DNA of 64,000 nt from Nocardia wallacei (GTDB lineage Bacteria > Actinomycetota > Actinomycetes > Mycobacteriales > Mycobacteriaceae): contig NZ_AP023396.1 of the NCBI RefSeq assembly GCF_014466955.1, forward strand, positions 6,076,001-6,140,000, read 5' to 3'. Of this stretch, positions 47,028 to 54,234 are shown piece by piece; position 1 is the first letter of the stretch, and every line of letters begins with the position of its first letter. Made by a program: the position numbers and the translations under genes. A model generated the notes under the pieces. That model was not told the origin of the DNA and did not search any database. It saw nothing but the letters and a program-made list of their open reading frames with translations.

Positions 47028-48542
47028 ATGCAGTTCGACGACAGCACGTCGCCCCCGACAGTATTCCCGGGGCAGCAGCCCGAAGCCGCGGCCGGACGCA
47101 ATCCCGTTGCGGCGCTGGCCGATTGGGATCCGCGGCTGGGTCCGCCGGGCTGGGCGCCGCAGACGCCGTACTCCCCGCCGCCGCCTCCGGTGGTGCAGCA
47201 CTCGCGCGGGTTGTCGCCGTACGGCATGCCGGCCCGGCACAGCTGGGAGATTCCGCTGCTGGTGATCGTCATCGTGGTCACCACCGTCGGATATCTGCTC
47301 AGCATGGTGTTGTTGCTGGTCGGGGAGATCAACGACTACATGCTGCTGCTGTTGGGGGCGCCGATCCTGCTGTACCTCGGTCGTGGTCTGAACTACGCGA
47401 CGCAGCGGCTGAACGCGGTCCGGATGTCGCCCAGCCAGTTTCCCGAGGGGTACCGGATGGTGGTCGAGGCGGCGCAGCGCTTCGGCATGGCCACCGTGCC
47501 CGACGCGTACGTGATCACGGGCAACGGGCAGATCAACGCGTTCGCGTCCGGGCACGGGTTCCGCCGCTACGTCGTGGTCTACAGCGACCTGTTCGAGGTG
47601 GGCGGGCAGGCCCGCGACCCCGACGCGCTGGCGTTCATCATCGGTCACGAGGTAGGGCACATCGCCGCCGGTCACGTGTCGTACTGGCGGCAGCTGGGCA
47701 TGTTTTTGGTGCCGTTCCTGCCGATCCTGGGCAATTCGCTGATTCGTAGCCAGGAGTACACCGCGGACAATCACGGCTACTGCAACCGGCACGTCGGCGC
47801 GCCCGGCGCGATGCGGACGCTGGCGGCCGGCAAATGGCTCAACCCCCTGGTCGGTTTCGACGAGATGGCCGACCGGGCCGCGCAGGAGAAGGGCTTCTTC
47901 GTCTGGGTGGCCAACGCCATGTCCTCCCACCCGGTATTGACCTGGCGCATGTGGGCCCTGCGCGACCGCAGCCGCCACGGCAAACTGTTCTGGCGGCCCA
48001 GCGCCCCCTTCGCCCCACCTAATTCCGCTCGCCCCCAAGGCTTCCCACCACCCGGCGGCCCGGGGTACCCGCAATCCACCCCGCCGACGGGAACGTACTA
48101 CTCGTCCCCCGGCCAACCTCTCCCGCCGACCGGACAGAACTACCCCGGAACCGGACATAACTATCCGACAATAGGACAAAGCCACCCAGCGGTCGGCCCG
48201 AGCAACCCGGCGGGCGGGCAGAGCTACCCGACAAGCGGCCCGAGCAACCCGACGGCCGGGCAGAGCAACCCGGCGGGCGGGCAGAGCAACCCGACGAGCG
48301 GCCCGAGCAACCCGACGGCCGGGCAGAGCAACCCGGCGGGCGGGCAGAGCAACCCGACGAGCGGGCAGAGCAACCCGACGGGCGGGGAGAGCTCGCCGAC
48401 GACTGAGCACAGCGCACCGACAGCTGGAGAGAGCTACCGCCCGGCCGGACCGGCTTCCCCGTCGAACGGACCGGGGTACCCACCGCGGGACGGCGCCGCG
48501 ACGGGCGAGAGGCCGGGCGAGCAGCCGAAGGATTCGCAGTAG
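47028..48542 (+). CDS. M48-family membrane metallopeptidase with repetitive C-terminal tail
   Basis: A 504-residue HtpX-like zinc peptidase. The N-terminus is Pro-rich, transmembrane segments fall at about 82-104 and 107-122, the catalytic motif is IIGHEVGHIAAGH near residue 207, and the third ligand is in SQEYTADNHGY. After residue 330 the protein is a Pro/Gly/Ser/Asn-rich tail with seven-residue repeats (SNPTAGQ). It probably degrades damaged membrane proteins. ATG 47028; the longer frame upstream is a shadow of rpiB. Confidence 0.87.
   Translation: MQFDDSTSPPTVFPGQQPEAAAGRNPVAALADWDPRLGPPGWAPQTPYSPPPPPVVQHSRGLSPYGMPARHSWEIPLLVIVIVVTTVGYLLSMVLLLVGEINDYMLLLLGAPILLYLGRGLNYATQRLNAVRMSPSQFPEGYRMVVEAAQRFGMATVPDAYVITGNGQINAFASGHGFRRYVVVYSDLFEVGGQARDPDALAFIIGHEVGHIAAGHVSYWRQLGMFLVPFLPILGNSLIRSQEYTADNHGYCNRHVGAPGAMRTLAAGKWLNPLVGFDEMADRAAQEKGFFVWVANAMSSHPVLTWRMWALRDRSRHGKLFWRPSAPFAPPNSARPQGFPPPGGPGYPQSTPPTGTYYSSPGQPLPPTGQNYPGTGHNYPTIGQSHPAVGPSNPAGGQSYPTSGPSNPTAGQSNPAGGQSNPTSGPSNPTAGQSNPAGGQSNPTSGQSNPTGGESSPTTEHSAPTAGESYRPAGPASPSNGPGYPPRDGAATGERPGEQPKDSQ
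48195..48400 (+). repeat. 21-bp (7-residue) minisatellite with a 63-bp higher-order duplication
   Basis: Units coding SNPxxGQ/SNPxxGP repeat at 21-bp spacing. Two 63-bp blocks (48243-48305 and 48306-48368) differ only in their last few bases, which points to recent duplication. All spacings keep the reading frame. Confidence 0.85.
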
Positions 48543-48550
48543 CAGGCGAT

Positions 48551-48621
48551 CCGGCCTGAGCCGGCACACTCCCGTGGGACGCGGCATATTCACCACCTCG
48601 GCGGTGATTCGCTCAGGCCGG
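48551..48621. terminator. Long-range inverted repeat between convergent genes
   Basis: CCGGCCTGAGC (48551-48561) and GCTCAGGCCGG (48611-48621) are perfect 11-bp arms. Between them lies a smaller imperfect CACC/GGTG hairpin. It separates the M48 gene from the convergent DsbA-like gene, so a bidirectional terminator is the simplest reading. No T run is present. Confidence 0.45.
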
Positions 48622-48658
48622 TTGCCGGAGTGGGTCTCGCCGGCAGGCCCGCGGCCGA

Positions 48659-49318
48659 TCAGTCGAACTGGGGATCTTCGGTGCGGGTTCGCTTGAGCTC
48701 GAAGAAGTGCGGGTAGGAGGCCAGCGCTACGGCGCCGTCCCAGACCTTTCCGGCGTCTTCGCCGCGGGGGATCCGGGAGAGCACCGGGCCGAAGAAGGCG
48801 ACGTCGTTGATGTGGATGGTGGGAGTGCCGACGTCCTTGCCGACCTTGTCCATGCCCGCGTGGTGGCTGGCGCGCAGAGCCTCGTCGTAGTCGGTGCTCG
48901 ACGCGGCCTCGGCCAGTTCGGCGGGCAGGCCGAGTTCGGCGAGCGAGTCGGCGATGACGGCGGCCAGCGTCGCGCCGCGGTCCTCGCGTTCGTATTCGTC
49001 GCGGCGGTTGTGGATGCGGGTGCCCATGGCGGTGTAGAGCGGCGACAGCACCTTGTCGCCGTGCTGCTGCGCGGCGGCGATGGCCACGCGGACCGGGCCC
49101 CAGGCGGTCTTCATCAGCTCCTGATAGATCTCGGGCAGGTCGTCGCGGCCCTCGTTGAGCACCGCCAGGCTCATCACGTGGAAGTGGGTCTCGATGTCGC
49201 GGACCTTCTCGACCTCCAGAATCCAGCGGGAGGTGATCCAGCACCACGGGCACAGCGGGTCGAACCAGAAATCCACCCGGTCCTTGGCGCCGGTCGGGTT
49301 GGTCGTCGTGTCGCTCAC
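48659..49318 (-). CDS. Mycothiol-dependent DsbA-fold reductase (Rv2466c type)
   Basis: A 219-residue DsbA-superfamily protein with the active site [13 protein letters not shown] near residue 20. Close matches to the M. tuberculosis Rv2466c protein include [20 protein letters not shown] and the C-terminal [13 protein letters not shown]. The mycobacterial protein is a cytosolic mycothiol-dependent nitroreductase/disulphide reductase induced by oxidative stress. No signal peptide is present here, in agreement. It keeps the rpiB-Rv2466c-pepN order, apart from inserted genes. Confidence 0.92.
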   Translation of the reverse strand: MSDTTTNPTGAKDRVDFWFDPLCPWCWITSRWILEVEKVRDIETHFHVMSLAVLNEGRDDLPEIYQELMKTAWGPVRVAIAAAQQHGDKVLSPLYTAMGTRIHNRRDEYEREDRGATLAAVIADSLAELGLPAELAEAASSTDYDEALRASHHAGMDKVGKDVGTPTIHINDVAFFGPVLSRIPRGEDAGKVWDGAVALASYPHFFELKRTRTEDPQFD

Positions 49319-49473
49319 GTCGGGGTCCTCTCGGAAAGTCGGTCCGGCGCCGCCGAGTCTCGCGGGCGCCGTCGACAGTCATCAACGACGGAAACTTCCG
49401 GATATTTCCCGAGGCGCGCGGCGGGGCGCAGTAGGGTCGGAATCGACCTGGTTGCCGTCGCACGGAGGTTTCC

Positions 49474-50694
49474 ATGAGCACAGATTCCAGGTTCGTCATC
49501 GTCGGTGGCGGGCTCGCCGCGGCGAAGCTTGCGGAGGCGTTGCGCGCCAACGACTTCGCCGGATCCATCACGCTGATCGGCGCGGAGGAGCACCTGCCCT
49601 ACGAGCGGCCGCCGCTGTCGAAGGAGCATCTGCTGGGCAAGCAGCAGCTCGCCGATTTCACCACCGACCCCGCGCACTGGTACCGCGACCACCACGTCGA
49701 GCTGATGCTCGGCACCACCGTCACGGCCGTCGACCGCGCCGCCAAAACCGTTGCGCTGCCGGATGGTTCGACCCTGCCCTACGACAAGCTCGCGCTGGCG
49801 ACCGGCTCGCGGCCCAGGCGGCTGCCCCTCCCCGGCGCCGACGCCGCGGGCGTGTACGAGCTACGAACCATCGAGCAGTCCGACGCGCTGATCGACCTGT
49901 TCGGCTCGGCGCGGCGGCTGGCGGTGATCGGCGCGGGCTGGATCGGGCTGGAGGCCGCCGCCGCGGCCCGCGCCGCCGACGTCGAGGTCACCGTGCTGGA
50001 GACCGAGCAGGTCCCGCTGCGGGCCGCGCTCGGCACCCGGATGGGCCAGGTGTTCGCCGACCTGCATCGCGCGCACGGGGTAGACCTGCGCTGCGGGGTC
50101 GAGGTCGGCGAGATCACCACCTCCGGCGGCCGGGCCACGGGCGTGCGGCTCGAGGACGGCACCGTGATCGAGGCCGACGCCGTGCTGCAGGCGGTCGGTG
50201 CGCGGCCGAATATCGAACTGGCCGCCGACGCCGGACTCGCCGTGGCGAGCGGCGTGCTGGTGGACGAGAGCCTGGCGACCGACGACCCGGACATCGTGGC
50301 CGTCGGCGATATCGCCGAGCACCAGCATCCGGTGCTGGGCCGTCGGATCCGCGTCGAACACTGGGCCAACGCGCTCAACCAGCCCGCGGTGGCGGCCCTG
50401 ACCATGCTCGGCGAACCCGCCACCTACGACCGGCTGCCGTACTTCTTCACCGACCAATACGATCTCGGCATGGAGTACACCGGGTACGTCGCCCCGGGTG
50501 CGGACGCGTCGATCGTCGTCCGCGGTGACACCGGCACGCGCGAGTTCGTGGCCTTCTGGCTGGACTCCGGCAATCGCGTGCTGGCGGGCATGAACGTCAA
50601 CATCTGGGATGTCACCGACCGGATCAAGGAGTTGATCCTCGCGGGCGACCCGGTCGACCCGGAGCATCTGGCCGACACCTCGACGGCATTGTGA
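49474..50694 (+). CDS. FAD/NAD(P) ferredoxin (rubredoxin) reductase
   Basis: A 406-residue pyridine nucleotide-disulphide oxidoreductase of the ferredoxin-reductase group. The FAD motif GGGLAAAKLAEAL is near the N-terminus, the NAD(P) motif IGAGWIGLEAAA near 150, and the second FAD motif AVGDIAEHQHP near 285. A reductase C-terminal domain follows. It passes electrons from NAD(P)H to a ferredoxin, rubredoxin or cytochrome P450 system, but none of these is adjacent. Confidence 0.9.
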   Translation: MSTDSRFVIVGGGLAAAKLAEALRANDFAGSITLIGAEEHLPYERPPLSKEHLLGKQQLADFTTDPAHWYRDHHVELMLGTTVTAVDRAAKTVALPDGSTLPYDKLALATGSRPRRLPLPGADAAGVYELRTIEQSDALIDLFGSARRLAVIGAGWIGLEAAAAARAADVEVTVLETEQVPLRAALGTRMGQVFADLHRAHGVDLRCGVEVGEITTSGGRATGVRLEDGTVIEADAVLQAVGARPNIELAADAGLAVASGVLVDESLATDDPDIVAVGDIAEHQHPVLGRRIRVEHWANALNQPAVAALTMLGEPATYDRLPYFFTDQYDLGMEYTGYVAPGADASIVVRGDTGTREFVAFWLDSGNRVLAGMNVNIWDVTDRIKELILAGDPVDPEHLADTSTAL

Positions 50695-50782
50695 CCACGG
50701 TCACTCACCGGATGCGTCGAAATTCGACGGTCGGCTCCGACCTGTCCGCGAGAGCACCGCAGCGAACAACCAGGAGCCGATC

Positions 50783-51184
50783 GTGAAGTACATGCTGTTG
50801 AAGACCTACGGCCCGACCGCACACTGCGACACCCCGCCGGACCAGTGGACGCCGGAGGAGATCGCGGCCCACATCGAATTCCAGCGAACGCTGGGCGAAG
50901 AGCTGCGAAAGTCCGGAGAACTGGTGGACGCCCAAGGCCTCGCCTTCCCCGACCAAGCCCGCATCGTCTCGTCCGACGGCCGCTCGGCCCCGGTCGTCAC
51001 CGACGGCCCCTTCCCCGAGACCAAGGAGTTCCTGGCGGGCTATTGGATCGTGGATGTCGAGAGCCCCGAACGCGCCATCGAGATCGCCGCCCGAGCCTCC
51101 GCCTCCCCGGGCCCCGGCGGCACCCCGATCGGCGAGTACATCGAGGTCCGCGCCATCATGTCCGCCCCCTCCCCCGACGCCTGA
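50783..51184 (+). CDS. YCII-related (DGPF-type) protein
   Basis: A 133-residue YCII-domain protein with KYMLLKTYG at the start and the DGPF motif in VTDGPFPETKEFLAGYW. YCII proteins are ferredoxin-like-fold dimers often encoded next to ECF sigma factors of group ECF42. That is the case here: the sigma gene starts six bases downstream. The precise role, perhaps sensing, is unknown. The ATG at 50783 follows AGGAGC. Confidence 0.9.
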   Translation: MKYMLLKTYGPTAHCDTPPDQWTPEEIAAHIEFQRTLGEELRKSGELVDAQGLAFPDQARIVSSDGRSAPVVTDGPFPETKEFLAGYWIVDVESPERAIEIAARASASPGPGGTPIGEYIEVRAIMSAPSPDA

Positions 51185-51190
51185 CCCGCC

Positions 51191-52882
51191 ATGCCCACCC
51201 CGCCCGGCCCGGCCCGGCCGCGCGAAGCAGACCCGTCGACCCGGGCGGAAGTAGTTCGGCCGGACGACACCGCGTCGGCCGCCCGAACCACCCCGGCAGC
51301 AGACCCGGTCCGGGCGGCTGAGGCAATTCCCGCACCGGAGGTCTCGGCCGCCCAGGCGCCAACGGTGGCACGGCCGAATAGCGCCGCAGTGACAGCACAG
51401 ACGCTGGGGGTGGGGCCGACGGAACGCGCAGCCGAGACCGCCGAAGCGGCACGAACCGATCGCACGACGGAGACAGCACGGGCGGCGGAGGCGAAGCGAA
51501 TCGATCGCACGGCAAAGACAGCGCGGGCCGTGGAGGTGGGGCAAACCGAACGCGCAGCAGAAACTGCGCGGGCCGTGGAGGCGAGGCGAACCGATCACGC
51601 AGCAGAGACAGCACGGATGGTGGCGGCGAGGCGAACCGAACGCGCAGCAAAGACAGCGCGGGCCCTGGAGGTGGGGCTGTTGCTGCGGGAGGTGGTGCCG
51701 GGGGTGGTGGGGGTGGTGGCGCGGCGGGCGGGGGACTTCTATGCGGCCGAGGAGGCTGTGCAGGAGGCGATGGTGGCGGCGGCGACGCAGTGGGAGGCGG
51801 AGGGGCTTCCCGAGAATCCGCGGGCGTGGCTCATTCGGGTGGCACAGCGGCGGTTGGCGGATTCGGTGCGGGCCGAGGTGGCGCGGCGGCAGCGCGAGGC
51901 GACCGTGGCGGTCCGGGAAGTGCTGCCGCCCGACGATTTCGATTCCGGTCAGGACGACACACTGACGTTGTTCCTGCTCTGCTGTCATCCGGCGTTGTCC
52001 CCGGCGAGTGCCATCGCGCTGACGCTGCGGGCGGTGGGTGGACTCACGACGGCGGAGATCGCCCACGCCTTCCTGTTACCGGAAGCGACCATGGCACAGC
52101 GCATTTCGCGGGCGAAGCAGCGGCTGGCGGCGCTGGAACGCCCGTTCGGAGCGCCGATCGAGCCGACTGACGGCTCCCGCCTCGCCGCGGTCCTGCACGT
52201 GCTGTACGTGATGTTCACCGAGGGGCACACCGCGAGCACCGGCCCGCAGCTGTATCGCGTCGATCTGGCCGCCGAGGCGATCCGCCTGACCCGGCTGGTG
52301 CACCGGCTACAACCCGACGATCCCGAGGTGACGGCACTGCTCGCGCTCATGCTGCTGACCGATGCCCGGCGTCTGGCCCGGACCGGCCCCAGCGGCGAAC
52401 TGGTTCCCCTGCTCGAACAGGACCGCTCGCGATGGGACCGCGCGCGGCTGTCCGAGGGCATCCGCCTCGCCACCGCCGCGATCGGGCACGGCCTGCGGGG
52501 ACCCTACCGCCTGCAAGCCGCGATCGCCGCGTTGCACGCCCAGGCCCGGCGCGCCGAGGACACCGACTGGGAGCGAATCCTGGTGCTGTACAACCTTTTC
52601 GAAACCCTGGCCGACAACCCGATGGTCACCCTGAACCGCGCCGTCGCCACCGCCATGGTGCACGGCCCCGCCGCCGGCCTGGAGCTGACCGCCACCCTGG
52701 CGGACCGATTGCCCGGAAACCACCGTCTCGACGCCGTCCGCGGGCACCTGCACGAAATGGCCGGCGACCGTACCGCCGCGGTCGCGGCGTACACCGCCGC
52801 GGCCCGGCGAACCACCAGCGTCCCCGAACGCGACTACCTGACCCTGCGCGCCGCGCGACTGAGAAACGAGAGCCCAGCATGA
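51191..52882 (+). CDS. ECF42-type RNA polymerase sigma factor with repeat-expanded N-terminus
   Basis: A 563-residue frame. Sigma region 2 is at about 163-235 (GDFYAAEEAVQEAM, NPRAWLIRVAQRRLAD), region 4 at about 255-310 (LTTAEIAHAFLLPEATMAQR), and a long TPR-like C-terminal domain completes the ECF42 layout. Residues 78-162 are 15-residue repeats (ERAAETARAVEARRT), absent from normal members of about 400-420 residues. The true start may be ATG 51617 (421 residues). It is in an operon with the YCII gene upstream and DUF1801 downstream. Confidence 0.85.
   Translation: MPTPPGPARPREADPSTRAEVVRPDDTASAARTTPAADPVRAAEAIPAPEVSAAQAPTVARPNSAAVTAQTLGVGPTERAAETAEAARTDRTTETARAAEAKRIDRTAKTARAVEVGQTERAAETARAVEARRTDHAAETARMVAARRTERAAKTARALEVGLLLREVVPGVVGVVARRAGDFYAAEEAVQEAMVAAATQWEAEGLPENPRAWLIRVAQRRLADSVRAEVARRQREATVAVREVLPPDDFDSGQDDTLTLFLLCCHPALSPASAIALTLRAVGGLTTAEIAHAFLLPEATMAQRISRAKQRLAALERPFGAPIEPTDGSRLAAVLHVLYVMFTEGHTASTGPQLYRVDLAAEAIRLTRLVHRLQPDDPEVTALLALMLLTDARRLARTGPSGELVPLLEQDRSRWDRARLSEGIRLATAAIGHGLRGPYRLQAAIAALHAQARRAEDTDWERILVLYNLFETLADNPMVTLNRAVATAMVHGPAAGLELTATLADRLPGNHRLDAVRGHLHEMAGDRTAAVAAYTAAARRTTSVPERDYLTLRAARLRNESPA
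51422..51676 (+). repeat. 45-bp in-frame minisatellite at the 5' end of the sigma gene
   Basis: Four full 45-bp units (51458 onward) plus partial copies at both ends encode variants of ERAAETARAVEARRT. The last runs straight into the first helix of sigma region 2 (ALEVGLLLREV). This suggests that the original N-terminal coding segment was multiplied in tandem. Confidence 0.8.
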
Positions 52883-53286
52883 CCGACCAGCAGCCATACG
52901 TGAAAGACGCCCGCGTCGACACTTACATCGATGCCCTGCCGGAATGGCAGCAGGCGATCTGCCGTCAGGTCCGCGACCTGGTGCACTCCGCCGATCCGGA
53001 GGTCACCGAGACCGTCAAGCGCCGCGTCCAGCCGTACTTCGTGCTGCAGGGCAACATCTGCGCACTACTGGCCACCAAGGACCACGTGAACATCTTCCTC
53101 TACGACGGCGGCATCGTCCCCGACCCGGAGCACATCATCACCGGCGGCCACGACAACAAGACGGCGCGGATGATCTCGCTCTACCGCGACGACGAGATCA
53201 ACACCACCGCCCTGGTGGCGATGTTCCGGCGGATCATCGCCGACAACCGCGCCGGTGGATGGCGAAAGATCAAGGCGCGCAGCTGA
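52879..53286 (+). CDS. DUF1801 (YdhG-like) domain protein
   Basis: A 135-residue protein with the DUF1801 start VDTYIDALPEWQQAICRQVR, then a beta-rich part (YFVLQGNICALLATKDHVN). It starts in a four-base ATGA overlap with the sigma stop, so it is translationally coupled and the third gene of the YCII-sigma operon. Genes of this kind are common ECF42 partners and may be sigma targets or sensors; the biochemistry is unknown. Confidence 0.88.
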   Translation: MTDQQPYVKDARVDTYIDALPEWQQAICRQVRDLVHSADPEVTETVKRRVQPYFVLQGNICALLATKDHVNIFLYDGGIVPDPEHIITGGHDNKTARMISLYRDDEINTTALVAMFRRIIADNRAGGWRKIKARS

Positions 53287-54114
53287 TCACGCGGGCCACA
53301 CGGCTCCGGTGATCAATTGGTACGCCTCCCGGTACTTCCCTCGCGTGGCGTCCACGATCTCGGCGGGGATCTCCGGGCCGGGAGGTTCCCTGTCCCAGCC
53401 GGTGGAGGTCGCCCAGTCCCGCACGAACTGCTTGTCGAACGAGCGCTGCGGGCGGCCCGGCTCCCACTCGGCGGCAGGCCAGTAACGCGAGGAGTCGGAG
53501 GTCAGCACCTCGTCACCGAGGGTGAGAACGTCTCCGTCCCAGCCGAATTCGAACTTGGTGTCGGCGATGATCACGCCGCGCTCCGCCGCGTACGCCGCAC
53601 CGCGGGTGTAGATGTCGAGGGTCAGGTCGCGCAGCCGCTCGGCGACCTCGCGGCCCTCCTGCTGGACCACGTCGTCGAAGGTGATCGACTCGTCGTGCCC
53701 CACGGACGCCTTGGTGGTGGGCGTGAAGATCGGCTCCGGCAGTTTGTCGCCCTCCCGCAGCCCGGTGGGCAGCGCGATCCCCGAGACAGCGCCGGTGCTC
53801 CGGTACTCCTTCAGCCCCGATCCCGACAGGTACCCGCGGGCGATGCACTCGACCTGCACCATCTTCAGCGGCTTCACCCGCACCGCGCGCCCGGCGAACT
53901 CCGCCGGGACGTCCGTGGTGGACAGCACATGATTCGGTACCCCGGCGAAGTACTCGAACCACCAGTTCGACAGCTGGGTCAGCAGCGCGCCCTTGTCCGG
54001 GATCGGTGTCGGCAGCACCACGTCGTACACCGACACCCGGTCGGAGGCGACGAGAAGCAGCGAGTCGCCGTCCTCGTACAGATCGCGCACCTTGCCGGCG
54101 TGGATGTGCCTCAA
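53287..54114 (-). CDS. purC: Phosphoribosylaminoimidazole-succinocarboxamide synthase
   Basis: Joins aspartate to CAIR with ATP to form SAICAR, step 8 of purine synthesis. The 275-residue protein begins HAGKVRDLYEDGD, and has the family motifs GALLTQLSNWWF, VRPLKM-type VKPLKMVQVECIARGYL, and DTKFEFG. The N-terminus is slightly short for the family, but the TTG at 54114 has an excellent GAGGAGG five bases upstream. It is divergent from pepN, which also uses TTG. It is convergent with DUF1801, stop codons abutting. Confidence 0.96.
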   Translation of the reverse strand: MRHIHAGKVRDLYEDGDSLLLVASDRVSVYDVVLPTPIPDKGALLTQLSNWWFEYFAGVPNHVLSTTDVPAEFAGRAVRVKPLKMVQVECIARGYLSGSGLKEYRSTGAVSGIALPTGLREGDKLPEPIFTPTTKASVGHDESITFDDVVQQEGREVAERLRDLTLDIYTRGAAYAAERGVIIADTKFEFGWDGDVLTLGDEVLTSDSSRYWPAAEWEPGRPQRSFDKQFVRDWATSTGWDREPPGPEIPAEIVDATRGKYREAYQLITGAVWPA

Positions 54115-54234
54115 CTGTCCTCCTCGTGGCTGGCCGAAACCTCAGCTTACCGAGGCCACCGGCCGCCACCACCACGGCCTCACGTGGCATTCTGGGCAGC
54201 GACGCACAGTTCTCCGACCGACGAAGGAGCCTCC

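Noticed and set aside
48195..48400. 21-bp repeats as CRISPR or iterons
   Set aside because: Units are contiguous, in frame, and encode a Pro/Gly/Ser/Asn tail.
53317..54234. N-terminal extension of PepN over purC
   Set aside because: Antisense to purC; the TTG at 54235 has a good ribosome binding site and opens the family N-terminus.
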